From Azadirachta indica (lineage: Eukaryota > Streptophyta > Magnoliopsida > Sapindales > Meliaceae): a stretch of 64,000 nt of DNA. The stretch is from contig CM040446.1 of assembly GCA_022749755.1 (NCBI GenBank), positions 15,028,367-15,092,366 of the forward strand, read 5' to 3'. Shown piece by piece: positions 28,548 through 41,178 of this stretch. Under the pieces are notes generated by a model, which worked only from the letters and a program-made list of their open reading frames with translations, was not told where the DNA came from and made no database searches. Within the stretch, counting starts at the first letter, position 1. Every line of letters begins with the position of its first letter. The position numbers and the translations under genes are program-made.

Positions 28548-30499
28548 AAAATAATGCAACCAAATAACTTCTTTTTTAATAACATTTAAAGATGCTACAT
28601 ATTTGGCTAAAAATATTAGAGGGAAAAATATATGAAACTGCCAAAACTAAAATAACAAATATGTTTTTATTGTTGAATATTAAAATGATGATAAATGTTT
28701 TCTATCTTTAAAAAGATGACAAATTCTTACATCTTTTTATCCAATCATTTTTCTACGGAGAAATAGGTGCTTGGCAAAATCCCTACGTTTCAAGTAGAAA
28801 ATTTCCTTCGATTTTTCTTGATCACTAGAAAATTTAACTTGTATCGTTTTTTTTAAACACTAGAAGTTGCTCTCCTTGGCTTCTCCTCATGTTGTTATGC
28901 CTCTTCTATAGTTTTCTTCCATTGCACCGGTTTCTCTTTGCATATGTTTTCTTTGAGATTGATATTATAGGTTTTTTAATTTGCAGAAGGTCAGGTTCAA
29001 ATGGAAAATGAAGATGAAAATTAATAGGCTATAGATTTGGGTAAGTCTAATAGAAATCTGGAAATTGTGTTATCTATTGAAGTTCTTAATGATTGTTTAT
29101 GTTTTTATGATGTGAAATTTTAAAATTTTTTGCAGAAAAATTGAGATTCTGATTGCCTTTTGTTGAAATGGTTTTGCGAATGCATGTTTTTTTATCCATG
29201 AGATTTATTGGTACTAGTTTCTATCATCTGCAATGTGGATAAGGCGATCAATTGATAATTTTTAGGTAATTTTTTTGTATAAAAATATTAATTTTGTGTA
29301 GTTTAGTCATGTATCATTGCTTATAATAGTGGTTATTATATATTTTTTTCATTAGAAAACTTAGATTCATGGCTATAAGTTGGGTTTATCCTCCCTACCG
29401 ATATTAACTGTGTGCCTATGTTGGAATATCGCGGGGTTGTCATGGTCACTTTAGGTTTAGTTGTTAGCGTAATCGGTTTAATTATAGTCACAATGGTATC
29501 ACTAAATGCAAATGCTTTTATTACGAAGCTGCATGAATTTTGTGGCAAGAGGCATATTCGATGCAAAGATCTTATTGGATATGTCTATGGTATGAGGAGA
29601 AAGTAAAGAATTTGGAATTATTTTTTAAAGAAATAGATTTTACTTAGTTTATTGTTTGATGCGTATATTTCACATGCTTAAATAATTTTATGTTGGTGTT
29701 TTTGTATTTCAGAAAAGAAAGCTTACTCTTGACATGGGGTTTGTAATATGTCAATCTTTTCATGATTAACATTGGATATATCATTTTGTCTGGTCAATAA
29801 GTTTAGTCAAATTGAAGAAATATGCTTTATCTTTAATTTAGCAACAGCAATGCAATCTTGCCGACACGATTGTTAATTTTTAGTACCTCTGTTATATTAT
29901 TTGTTAAAAATTTTGTCTTCTCTGCCTTCCACAAATCTTTATGCATTTAGGGAGCATTAGTGAAAGTTTTGTAATTTTTTCTGTTGATATCAAATGTGCA
30001 TTTTACATCTTCTTAATGACCATAAACTATCTTTCTATGAGCTAGTTAGTTCTGTAATTGTGTCTCCATCACTTAGCTCGATGACATGCACAAAGTTATT
30101 GGATGGAATAATTTGAAATAATTTGTCTTTGCTTTTCACGTAGCCTATGTTCTTTTTTAGGATGACCATGCTTTGAAGTTTCCTTACTTTAATGTCATAG
30201 CTAGGTTTGTATGTGCCTTACCATAGATACCCCATCTTTCTACTCTTAAGGTTGGGATGGGAGTTTCAACATTTTTTTCCATGGTGTACATTATTGTAGC
30301 ATTTGGCTATCACTACGTGATGGTAAGTTCTAATCCTTTGTGTTTGTGCCAAAATATCATCAAATATTGTTGAAGTTCTTAAAGTTAGTTCTATGAACAG
30401 TATAATTTCATCTACTCTTTAATACAATCTAATTATGGCTGTCTATAATGTATCTATTTGTTGTTGAGGCTTATATTGGACTATATATCAGCCATTTGC

Positions 30500-30840
30500 T
30501 AGCAACGATTAATGTCTTACTACTCGGAAGCTATTGTTATGACTGCTACTCTACCTACTGTTTTAATGCTGTTTACAGCTAAGAAGCTGTTTTCTGGTGC
30601 TTTTTGCTGTTGAAAGCTATTTTACCTATTGTTTTTACAGCTGTTTACTGCTAAAAGCTATTTTAGCCATTGTTTTTATTGCTATTTGCTGTTGGGAATC
30701 TGTTTTCTAGTGCTTCTTGTTGTTGGGAAGCTGTTTTCTGTTACTACTTGTCACTGAAAGCTATTTTACCTGCAGTTTACTATTGGGAAGCTGTTTTTTG
30801 GTGCTTCTTGCTGTTGTTTCAGCTGTTATGATGATAAGAG
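30500..30840. repeat. Irregular minisatellite in the CACTA interior
   Basis: Repeated blocks of 'gggaagctgttttctggtgct', 'cttgctgttg' and 'aaagctattttacct' recur several times with variable spacing. No protein meaning is evident. Confidence 0.75.
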
Positions 30841-32639
30841 ATGAAGTTTTCTACTATCCTTGCTGTTTTGGTCACATTGCCATAGTTTCAGCTGCTAATG
30901 TTTGTTGTTTTAGACAAATTGAGTACACATAGTATTAGGGAACAAAAATATATTTTTTTTTGTCTACATTGTATACTTTGAGCTTTAGTTTATGATAATA
31001 TGATTGTTTATATGTACATTGTTTCTTTGATACAATACATGCAAGTTAGTATGTTTGTATATATAATTTTCATCAATAGATTAATTTGAAGGATAAATTA
31101 TATATTATAATTGTTTGACATTTATATTTACAATTTGATTGATAATATTAAGCAAATTAGAAATTATCGGATAAATATAGATATATTTTCTTCATAACCT
31201 TTAGAAAATTTTATAACAAATATTAGCACTAATAAAATGCTATAATGTTGCATTGTTTGACTTCCCAAAACTAATAATAGCATTTTCTTTTTGTTATAAT
31301 TCACATTTCCTAGCATTTTAGAAATGCTATATACTATACAAAGATAGCATTAATAAAATGTAATGATAAATAATTACATAAATTTCTTTCAATGCTACTA
31401 ATTCTTTTTTGTAGTATCCAAAAAATGCTATGAAAAATAAGAACTTTTGGTTACGCTGGCTAACATAGCATAGCCAAAATGCTACCAATCACATATGGTA
31501 GCATTTTTCATATGCTACTATATCCAATTTTTCTTGTAGTGATTTTCTGAGACTTTGCAGCATATCGTGTACTAGAAAGAATTTACTATATGCTTTTGGC
31601 AAAATTAAGTTTATATGTGAGAAAATATGACAATACCCTCTATAAAGATGCTTTAATTTTAGTGGAACAAATAAAGACCATGTACAAATTCCCCAGTTTG
31701 TGGGCTCTGATGACAAAGAGGAAGAATTTAGAGCCTTAAAAGATGTAGCCACATGGTAACGACTCTTCATCAACTATTTGCCTTTTTTATTATAAGGCCA
31801 TAAATATTGGTCTTCCTAGGCTGTCTTAAGAAGTGAAATTTGTCGAATAGCTTCAACATCTTCTTAATTAAAATGTCTCTAAATAATTATATGTTCTATT
31901 CATTGTTAGCTTTAATCAGTTTTTTCATATAAGAATATCCTAGCAAAGTAGGTGGAGATGTGAGTTCAAAAATTTTTCGCCTTGAAATCCAATTATTCTT
32001 GTAAATAAAGATTTTTTTTGGTCATACCTAACTTCACATCCAATTCTAGCTTTTAAAATGCTTTTTCCCTATAAAATGTTTCTCCAAACAATGGATAGGT
32101 TACTTCCTAATTTTGCCTTCACAAACTCTCTGCGTGAGAGTTTCTTACCTGTAACGTTCTTGCCACTAAGGAATTGGGAACCCTTGTTTGGCTAACAATG
32201 CTTGGTTGAAAGCACTAAAGTTTTTAAACTCTAAACCTCTATTATTTTCTAGTTGACAAAGCTTAGACTAGTTTATCTAATGTATGTCTTTTGAGTGCTT
32301 AAAAGTTTCAATTAGTAAGTTGTTAAAAGTTTTTTGAATTTCTTTACAAATTACCCAAAGCATCTTAAAAACTTTCATTACATAGGTTGGTAATGCTTAC
32401 ACCACAACATTGACTAAGATGTCATTATTACTGCTTGAAAAAGTTTGGCTTTCCACCTCTTTAAGTTGTTGTTTATTCTGATTTTTAGTTCATTAAAATA
32501 CCTTCATTTATTTCTTCATATTATAGAATAAAGGCTCATATACCTTTTATACATTGATAGAAAGCAACCTTGCCTTAACCCTCTTTGGGGATAAATAAGT
32601 CCTTTCACCTCACTATTTTTGTTGATTGGGAACAAAAGG

Positions 32640-33100
32640 TGTTGAAATGCACTATATAATAAGCTTTACCAATTTATTTACAAGGCCTATCATTAGCATA
32701 ACTTTTTTAATAAAACATCACTCTACCTTCTTATAAGTCTTACTGAAGTCCAACTTTAGCGTCATGCTTTTTTCCTGCTTCTTATTTTATGTAAACAATT
32801 GTACCTTGTTAGTAAGGTACTTTGATTGGTGGAGATAACTTGGTGTAGAGTGTTTTTCAATTTGTTGGTAATGACTTTGGCTATGAGCTTGTAAATCACA
32901 TTATATAAGCCAATTGATCTAAAGTCAAACACTTTCCTTGGGTTTTTTATATTAGGGATCAAAGTTATCAGGGTATGGTTGATTAATGAGATGTCACCTT
33001 GTTTATTTAGGATGTTTAGACAATCTTTTATTATCCTGTCACCCACAAAGCTCTAGTGTTTTTTATAAAATATAGTGGGAAATCTGTTGAGGCTTTAACA
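32640..33100 (-). pseudogene. LINE reverse transcriptase fragment
   Basis: The open segment at 32762-33046 reads like the fingers region of plant L1-type reverse transcriptases (LITLIPNIKNPRKVFDFRSI, then YKLIAKVITNKLK). A frame change follows, then LKLDFSKTYKKVE, the usual LKLDMSKAYDRVEW motif A region with the second aspartate replaced. Inactive. Confidence 0.85.
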
Positions 33101-33104
33101 ACAA

Positions 33105-33916
33105 CCAATTTGAAAATTATAAAATTAGTTAAACAAAGTTATTATAATATATTAACGAGATACTTGAAGTAAAATGAGATTGTTGGTTTTTAATCTTGTG
33201 ATTTAACAACCAAAATTGTTTAATAAAATGAAAAAATTACAATTTTTTAATCACAATTGAGTAAAGATTATTATTGAGTTCAATATAAAATTTTATAAAA
33301 ATATTAAATATATTAACTTATTTATATAAATAAAAATGTAATATTTTTTATATTGTTGACTTTTTATGTTAGCCATCTGATTAAGTTTTAAAGTTTTAGC
33401 TTTGCAAGTTATTTTTCATTAAATATTTTATTTTAAGCTATTTGACCAAATTATTCATTTTTTGTGAACTCAGGACTTCTGCGAACCATTTCAATTCATC
33501 GTCTTTATAAATAAAGCATCGGTAGTAATTAAATGGGAATTAATGAAAAATGACCTATTTTTATATTAGAAAATCAATTTTGACCACTTAACAAAATGTT
33601 ATTCAAAAGTGATCAGCCTTAAGATTTTTGACCAAAGTGCCCACGTTACCAACTTCATACTAACTTCTTAAATGCAAAGTTTTTGTCAAACTTGAAAGTA
33701 AGTTTTGAATAAGGAAGTAAGCTTCAAGTATGGTGAAAATTATACTTTACTCAAAATCTATTTTCGAGTGATGTTAAATTTTTACTTATTTCATCTTAAT
33801 CTAAAGTATGTTTCTGATAACACTAAATTTACGTGAGTTTTGATTTAAAAATAATCACGGATATTTTGATTTAAAAGCCAAAAGTGTCTAATTTTAAATT
33901 ATGTTATCTTTTTATT
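33105..33916. other. Intergenic stretch between LINE and Mutator-like element
   Basis: AT-rich and non-coding. The part from about 33546 shows a weak 11-base match, in inverted orientation, to sequence just beyond the right end of the Mutator-like element, which might be the edge of an older outer element. Confidence 0.4.
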
Positions 33917-34683
33917 GGAAAATTTTCAGTAGTAACCATTGTTAAAAATTATTTTTTAGTAATAAACATTGTACAAAAATTGTTTAAAAAATGATCTAAT
34001 GAATTTTTTCAAACCATTTTACCCATGTAACCAAAATTTTAAAAACTTTATTCTTCTTTCTCTCTTCTTTCTTTTCCTTCTTTCTTTCTTCTTTATTTAC
34101 CTGTTCACCATTTCTAGAAGAACTTGTTTACTGTATTTCTACAAAAGCTTGTTTACTGCATTCTATGGAACTTGTTTACTTCGGTTTCCCATTTCTGAAA
34201 ACTGTACTTCATTTAATTTGAAGAAAATCACAAGTTACAAAGGGAGAGAATCAGGTGAGTGTTTGGAAAATAATTTGAAACAAAATTTTTAACAAATGTG
34301 ACACTTTTTTTTAAGTATTTATACATAATTAGATAATATAATGATAGAGGTTGTCAAAAGAAGTTTGTATTGAAAATATTGAGTGTGTTTGGTGTAATAG
34401 TTGAATGAAAAACTTAGATGAAAAATGGGGAAGAAGACAACATGTGTGCGACTTTTGATCACGTAGGCTAGAAATCAAAAATAGTTAGTTTCGAGTAAGG
34501 GCATGCGTGATCAAAAGTAAATTTCGAGCGAAGGAAAATTTTGCTTTGCTCCATACTTACCCATGAGCAAGTAATGAATATTGGTGAAGCTTGCAAATTT
34601 TTTTAGTTTTACACATAATCTATATTTTACCTAAGCATAAGAATTTTTTTTTTTGGTAACATAATATTCGGATTTAGTGCAGG

Positions 34684-37110
34684 CATGACTAACCCAATAA
34701 CAATTGTTACTGTGCATGGCAACTCTTGGGAACTAACACTAAATAGTGGCAAAAAATATGTCGGTACTAAAATGAAAGAGTTTTCTATTGATCTAAAAAT
34801 AACATATCATGACTTTATACATATGTTGTATGAGACATTTAAAATTAATCCTTTTGAATTTATCATGAAAACAATAAAAAAGTATTCAATATGTACAGAA
34901 TTAGGGGCGGGTCCTATGGTAGTAGATATTACAACCAAATTGGACTTTCGAACATTTATGTCAGCCAACAGTTCTTATATGATCAACTGGATGGATATTA
35001 TCCACTATATATTACCTTATATTATGTAGACAGTGTTAAACAAACAAGTATAAAAGTTCCTAATCATGTTTCACCTCATAAAATTCCTACAATGTCAACT
35101 CAGTTCATGTCTTCTAATAAAGCAACCATGTGAATGATATCGTTTCTACAATGAAAACTCAATCCCAATGTAATGGTTGGTTCGAGTACACTAGATAAGG
35201 GTTTGCAAATCAGTACTACAAATAATGTCAATTTTCACCGATGCTTCAAGGTCTCCAACATTGACCCGTACACATTTTTTATGATGCAACCACTGTTGAT
35301 GGAGGTGATTCTCCTCCTCACAACAACACGGTGTACCAAAATGATTACCATGATACCGAGGTAGACATTTATGGCTCTAACATCTATCAGCCTTGCGAAT
35401 ACGGAAGAAATATTATTGAGGAAGAAAGTGAGCCAAGGGAAGTAGGTTGTAATGGTCACGTTCAAAAGAGTTGTTCAACAGTAGGTCTATCATCTAGAAA
35501 TTAATTTATTAAGTGGTTGCCTCTGGTTGCATCACTAGTAATTATGCCAACTGATGCATTCTTGGGTACTAAAAAAAGTGATGTATGCATTGGGCAAATA
35601 TTCAATACAAAGCAAATGCTTCGAGACAAGTTGGGTTTACTTACGTTAAAGAACCACTTTTATCTCAAGGTTTACAAATCAACTACGGATCAGTTTGAGG
35701 TTAACTGTCTTGTTTAGGGTTGTCAATGGCAAATTTGTGCCACCAAGAACAATAGTGATACGTATATTTGAGTGACAAAAATAAACTCGGTCCATAGTTG
35801 TCAGAATAAAGAGTTGCAAGATGGTCATTACTAAGCAAGCACGCACCTGATTGAAGAATTAATTAAGGATAAATTCAAAGATTGCAGTTAAAGTTATATT
35901 CCTCAGAATATTCGTGATGACATACAGACTAATTATGGTGTACGGTTATCGTATATGAAGTCATGGCATAGTAAAGAACACGCCTTGAGGTTTGTGGTTG
36001 GTAATCTTTCAAAGTCGTTCAAGAGACTTCCGTTGTACTATCACGTGTTAGCAGAAAAAAATCAGGGACAGTGACGTCAATTGAAAAAGATGTTGATGGC
36101 CACTTATTATACTTCTTTATGTCGTTAGGACAATGTATTTGAAGATTTTGCACCATAATTCGCCCTATTATAGTTAAAGGCACATACCGTAAGTTGTTAT
36201 TTGTGGTTGCCTCAGTAGATAGAAATGACAAAATTTATCCTGTGGCATTTGGTATTGTTGATTCTGAAAACGATGCCTCGTGGGAGTGGTTTTTCTTTAA
36301 AACTTCGAGAAGTTATCGAGTTGATTGAGAATTTGGTTTTCATTTCCCGTGTTCCCTAATGTATCCCATGAATTTTACACGTACCATATTTCTGAAATGT
36401 AAAGACCAAATAAAAAATGCGTATCCAAAAGATAGAGACTTTCATGGCTGTTTATTTCTTCATGACTAAGACATATCAGTTTAGTGATTATAATGAATAT
36501 ATGTAAACTCTAAGGGTGATGCATCCGATAGCAGCAGATTATTTAGAAAATGAAGTTGGACTGCATAGATGGGCAAGAGCACACTTTTTGTCTCTGCTAT
36601 ATGACTTATTATTACCATTAACATCACTAAAAGTATGAATTCTTTGTTGAGGGATGCACAGTCGCTTCCAATCATAACATTAGTTGAGTATATAAGATTT
36701 AAAGTACAAAGGTGATTTTATAAGCGTAGGGAGCAAGTTGCTACTAGATATATATTCCTGACCCCAACGGCACAGGCAATTGTCAATGAACAACTATAGT
36801 TGTCTCAACCAATGACCATGGAACCAATGTCACACCACAAGTTTGAAGTAAAAAACCAGGGCATTGTTGAGGTTGTACATTTGGAGGATAAGACTTACAG
36901 TTATAGACACTTTGATCTAACATAATTCCTGTGCGTTGACACTCTTGCAGCAAATCAACACATTTTTTTGTCACACAATTCACGTTACGCATATTACTGC
37001 ACGACTAACGCATGAATGAATGCATATGCAGAGTTTATTCATCTTTTTAGAAATGATGTGGATTGGTTGATTCCACTTGAAGTGCAATAAATTACTGTCA
37101 AGTTGCCTGA
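34684..37110 (+). pseudogene. Decayed MULE transposase (mudrA-like)
   Basis: Fragments follow mudrA order. An N-terminal region opens at 34685. The MuDR DNA-binding domain is at about 35590-35800 (LKNHFYLKVYKSTTDQFEVN, then a stop, then GCQWQICATK). The catalytic-core region is at about 35900-36310, with AFGIVDSENDASWEWFF near 36250. A SWIM-type zinc-finger remnant is at about 36890-37090 (FDLT..LCVDTLAA, then DVDWLIPLEVQ). Stops and frameshifts are frequent. The first catalytic aspartate, normally in VVDGT, is replaced (IIVKGTY near 36170), and the first zinc-finger cysteines are lost. It is inactive. Confidence 0.88.
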
Positions 37111-37472
37111 TAACGTCCTATTATTGGTCGACTAAGAAAACAAAGAATTCCTTTTATTAGAAAGGACATGATCTGCATATATGTTCGCTTTGTCATTAAC
37201 GTGGCCATAATTGCGCTACGTGCCAACATTTGATTCCCTTCACCTAAACCACTAAAATTTATGTTATTACTTATAAAGCAGTGCGTTAGCATATTTGTGT
37301 TCTTAAGTTGTTGGATTGTTGTGTTTCAAAGGAAATAAATTTGTGTTCAGTTCACTGCTTTTTAATTTTACTACGCAATTACTTACTTTATATTATTTAT
37401 TTATAATAACATTTGTATCCTAAAATTATAATTTTATGTGTATTATTCTCACTTATACTTGGCGAATCATAG

Positions 37473-37655
37473 AGTTTGAAAAGCACCAGAAAAATCGAAA
37501 CTAACTTTTGAGCACATATAAAATAATACAATGTGCTCGAAACTATACTCTCGATCTTGGTACTTGATTGTGTTCGAAATTGTAGTTTCGAGCACGTTGT
37601 GTTATTTTGTACGTACTTAAAAGTTAGTTTCAATTTTTCCAGTCCTTTTCGAACT
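37473..37655. repeat. Long inverted repeat, 75-bp arms
   Basis: 37473-37547 and 37581-37655 are inverted copies, about 84% identical with a 33-bp loop. Nearly all mismatches are C/T or G/A. It lies between the convergent 3' ends of the two element genes. Confidence 0.88.
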
Positions 37656-38018
37656 TTAAGACTAGCCTAATTACACATCATTTTAGAATCATATCATGTT
37701 TTCATTACACTAGGATTTTGCATAAATTTCAGTTATTCAATATGTTGGACAATAATCATTTTTATATCATTAATTAATTAATTAATTTCATCGACTGTAT
37801 GAAATTAATGGTTGAAAGTAATATTCTGACAATGTAAATTTCAACATGATGTGATTATCATGTAAAAATTATATTTCATTATGTCAATATTTATCATATG
37901 AAAGGAAAAAAAAGAAAATATTGAAAGTAAACTGATTAAGAGATAGACTAGTTTTAGTAAAAACCATATTATGGAGTATATACATACATGTATAAATAAT
38001 CTACATTAGGTGACCCTT

Positions 38019-41000
38019 CTATAATTCTACGACCATCCTCTTTTTAAAAAAGGGTCCATCTACAGACCTAAAATCTAAGGGTCTATTTAACCCTAAAAAG
38101 TATATATACATACATGTAAACACATCGCAGTTACCGGATATCTGCTGCTGAAGGACCCTATCAACTAGGTGTACAACCATGAATGCCCTTTTAGAAAACT
38201 CAAGCTCAGTCCTGGTGTTGTAAAACTCTGCATCATTGAGCAGGTAGGAAATTAGCTCGAACATCGGTTGTATGACCTCATAAAAAGACTGCTCGAAATG
38301 TGCAGATAGATATAAGTCATAAACTGTGATCCTACGCCGACAAAAATGGACTACGTATACTACCCAATGTGAGGAACTAATACAACTAGGCACATAAACC
38401 TCATTTATTGTCTACCATGCACGATGTACAACACTGTGTCTACCCTCTACATGTGACTCAAGATTTGTCCTTGGGTAGAAAGTGCCATTCTCGAGTTACT
38501 TGTCAAGATATCCGTTCTATACAATTCGCAACGATGTCTAAAATAAAATCAAAAGTAATTGTTGTGGGATTGGTTAATTATATGTAATACAATAATGAAA
38601 TTAGAAAACTATTCAATATCAAACTTACAAATAGATGTACAGACTTAACAGTCCATCATTGTGGTACTTGTGAGGAGCATGCCCCATGCATGTGTGTAAG
38701 CAACTGTACATACTCGTTCATTTGTTGTAATATAAATAATACGTTAGGTTGAACATAATCACTAAAAATGTAATTATTGTAATCAATGAAGTGAAATATT
38801 GTGTTCAACACTTACATTGTTCTTGAGCCACCATCTACTACTATACTGATCAAATCCAGAGTTATTATAACGGTACAGGTCTCAATGCGTGCTTTCGGAG
38901 TAGCCATCCACTGCAAGTACTCTGCATATAAGTTTTCTAGAATTCCTCGCGTAGGATCTATAACATATTTTAGAGCATATTGTGGCCATCTTCTCAATAT
39001 TGAAGGGCCCTGAACATGACCTCGCTTCTTGAACAAGTTTATATAAGGGGTTCGTTGGGACTTGCCTGTCTTGTACTCTACCCCGTATCGACTAACATTA
39101 CCTTCTGCAAGCGCCTGAGGAAGTGGTCAATTGATATTAGGATCTACAGGCGCCTCAACAAAGCGTACACTATCCCCACATGCGTCATCGTCTTGCAACA
39201 TCAGTAGACACATAAAACAACATTCAGCATGAAATATTATGGAAAAAATCGAGCAGAGTTTTCCCTGTAAGCTAGACATTCCCAAAAAACAACAATTATT
39301 AAATAAAACTCACTTCATTATATATACAAACATCGAGGCCTCAAGCACCCTATTTGTATCCAAATAACTTTAGTAACAATGCAATTATGCAAACATCATT
39401 GTTTGAGTCCCTGGGCACCTTATAAACAACGCATCAATGTGAATAATACAATCATCTGTTTTGATAACATAGCAATTGTTGAAAATTTCCCCCTACAAAC
39501 AACCCAACCAAGAAACCTAAAATCACATCTGTGGATCCTATGCCGACTCCAATCCAGACCACCCGCCAACTCCTTGACCAAAATTGTCAAAGTCAGATCT
39601 TATAGTTGCAATAGCTCCTCTTGTCGATATAGTATATCCTCATCCCTGAACCTATGTATGAAGACTAAGAAATCCGTATAAAGAGCAAAAATCTCCTGGC
39701 TAATGTCCAAATTATGATATGATGATCCTAGAACCTTGGCAGAGGGTAGAGGGTCATCGTAGTCCACCTGCGAGACCTCAGGAAATGTCTCATGGCCTAC
39801 TGGAGAGTAATAAGGTTCATCACATTCAAAAACCTCCTCGGACACAATGAGGGGACGTGTACACTACCAAAACAAAGTTCAGATTGTCAGACAAACGTGT
39901 AATAAATGATGTAAAATTATTCAACTTCCTCTATCCCAGTGAATTTGTTCAAGTAATTTATCTTTGTCATACTCTTCTTTGGACTCGGAAGAGTAGGTGG
40001 TAATGAATTATGGGCGTCATTCTCATCACTCATCGCCCCTCCTTGAGAAAGATTATATAGGAATGCTAGTACATGTTTAATCGAGAAAAATTAAAAATTA
40101 TTTAGTTAATATTCGAGGCTTACTGTCAGTGTCCTCAGTGACTGCGATGACAAAGCCGACTCATCACCGTCCATGTATTCAAGGAGAACAGTACCGGTGT
40201 ACTCACCGCTAAATGCTGCTTCAGATTGCAAATGTTTGTATTGTACGGATCACAAATAGGGTTTGGTCAACATCAAAAATAGCAAATGTTAGTAGAAAAT
40301 ATAACACATTACATTCAATAATTAAATAACATTAAAGACAGTATATTATTAAATTGTACCGAGCTATCGTTGAAAATATACAATGTAAGGTTCTCATCGC
40401 GGACGTTTTTTCTTATCATGACCCACCTCAAAATATGAGGAAGATGAGAGTTACTACATCCACCAAACTCTAATCCGATGGTGGAGATGGCCTCATACAT
40501 CCAAGTCTACATGAAAATAAAAGTTTATTATTTTAACAATATTATGTAAGGTATAATTAAAACATAATAAAAATCAATATTAAAGTGCACTTCAAGTACC
40601 TGGAACACGAATGGAAACCCATAAACGTTGTATTGGTTGACTTGTTTTAACCCTTTCTTTTACTTCTGAGTCTGTTTAACCTTATAAGTGGGCAACTATC
40701 GAGCCATTGCCCTACTCAACAAAAAAAAGGTCTATGTCCATGCAACTGACCCTCAAGAAAATTGGTTAAACTGCTTTAAGCCGTCCACCATCTATAGTAT
40801 TTATATATCTATATGATACCGCTACCCTCACTGAAGTAAAAAAAGATCCATCAACACTTACAATGACAACTTAACTGCATCCAAGTCATCATTCAGCCTA
40901 AAGTTGATTACCTTATATGCTTTCTCTAAATCCTTCAATTTCATACTCACCTCCCCACTAAAATACGTGACCTTTAACCTCATAGACCCCTCTGTATAAC

Positions 41001-41178
41001 TCGGATATAGCCTGAAAGTCAACCCGGTGATCAACTTGAACTCAATGTGTGAGAAACGTACAGTATTGCCCCTCACTAGGAACCACATCTCCTTCTCTGC
41101 TTCTTTTGTTACCACCTCGTGCGGTAATATATTATGCACTATATTGCCTGAAAACTGAACATCTTTTAAGTACAACAA
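38019..41178 (-). pseudogene. Decayed DUF1985 / Ulp1-like C48 peptidase gene of the MULE
   Basis: Read leftward, the DUF1985 domain comes first (41178-40858: VQFSGNIVHNILPHEV, then MWFLVRGNTVRFSHIEFKLI). The conserved Ala-Ile-Ser-Thr-Ile-Gly-Leu-Glu-Phe block follows (40500-40315), then a linker (39845-39600) and a pre-protease segment (39036-38812). The Ulp1 catalytic domain is at about 38440-38019. There the histidine (SHWVV), the aspartate (ITVYD) and the cysteine (SGNCDVFTCMY, where the family usually has SGDCGVF) are all still readable. Stops and gaps between blocks, including one before the protease core, show that the gene as a whole is broken unless introns explain some of the gaps. 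Confidence 0.82.

Larger units (their letters stand above)
27319..31541. mobile_element. Non-autonomous CACTA (En/Spm) transposon with TRIM insertion
   Basis: The left end is CACTACAACAAATATG and the right end, read inward, is CACTACAAGAAAAATTGG. It is flanked by a 3-bp duplication ATT (27316-27318 and 31542-31544), the CACTA hallmark. Both ends carry dense subterminal repeats of 'tagcattt' and 'aatgcta' in both orientations (27340-27510 and 31225-31520), as expected for transposase-binding subterminal arrays. The element is 4.2 kb, of which 1.0 kb is a later TRIM insertion. I see no transposase frame, so it depended on a partner element. The interior (28760-31200) has no recognisable gene. 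Confidence 0.92.
26468..33100 (-). mobile_element. Decayed L1-type LINE, split by a CACTA element
   Basis: Minus-strand fragments occur in correct LINE order. The N-terminal reverse transcriptase is at 33100-32762 and the central part, with stops and frameshifts, at 32770-32640. A zinc-binding segment (zf-RVT) is at about 31720-31545, continuing at 27315-27240, and the plant LINE RNase H-like domain at about 27000-26468 contains VPRICNSPAHNLAKLALS. Removing the CACTA insertion and one copy of its ATT target restores an open frame across the break with the expected ICCKVSENV...ALIGC pattern. The 5' part upstream of the reverse transcriptase is missing, typical 5' truncation. No poly-A tail can be defined. 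Confidence 0.85.

Noticed and set aside
30717..30932. Leucine-rich membrane peptide in the CACTA interior
   Set aside because: The frame simply reads through the 'gggaagctgttttct' minisatellite.
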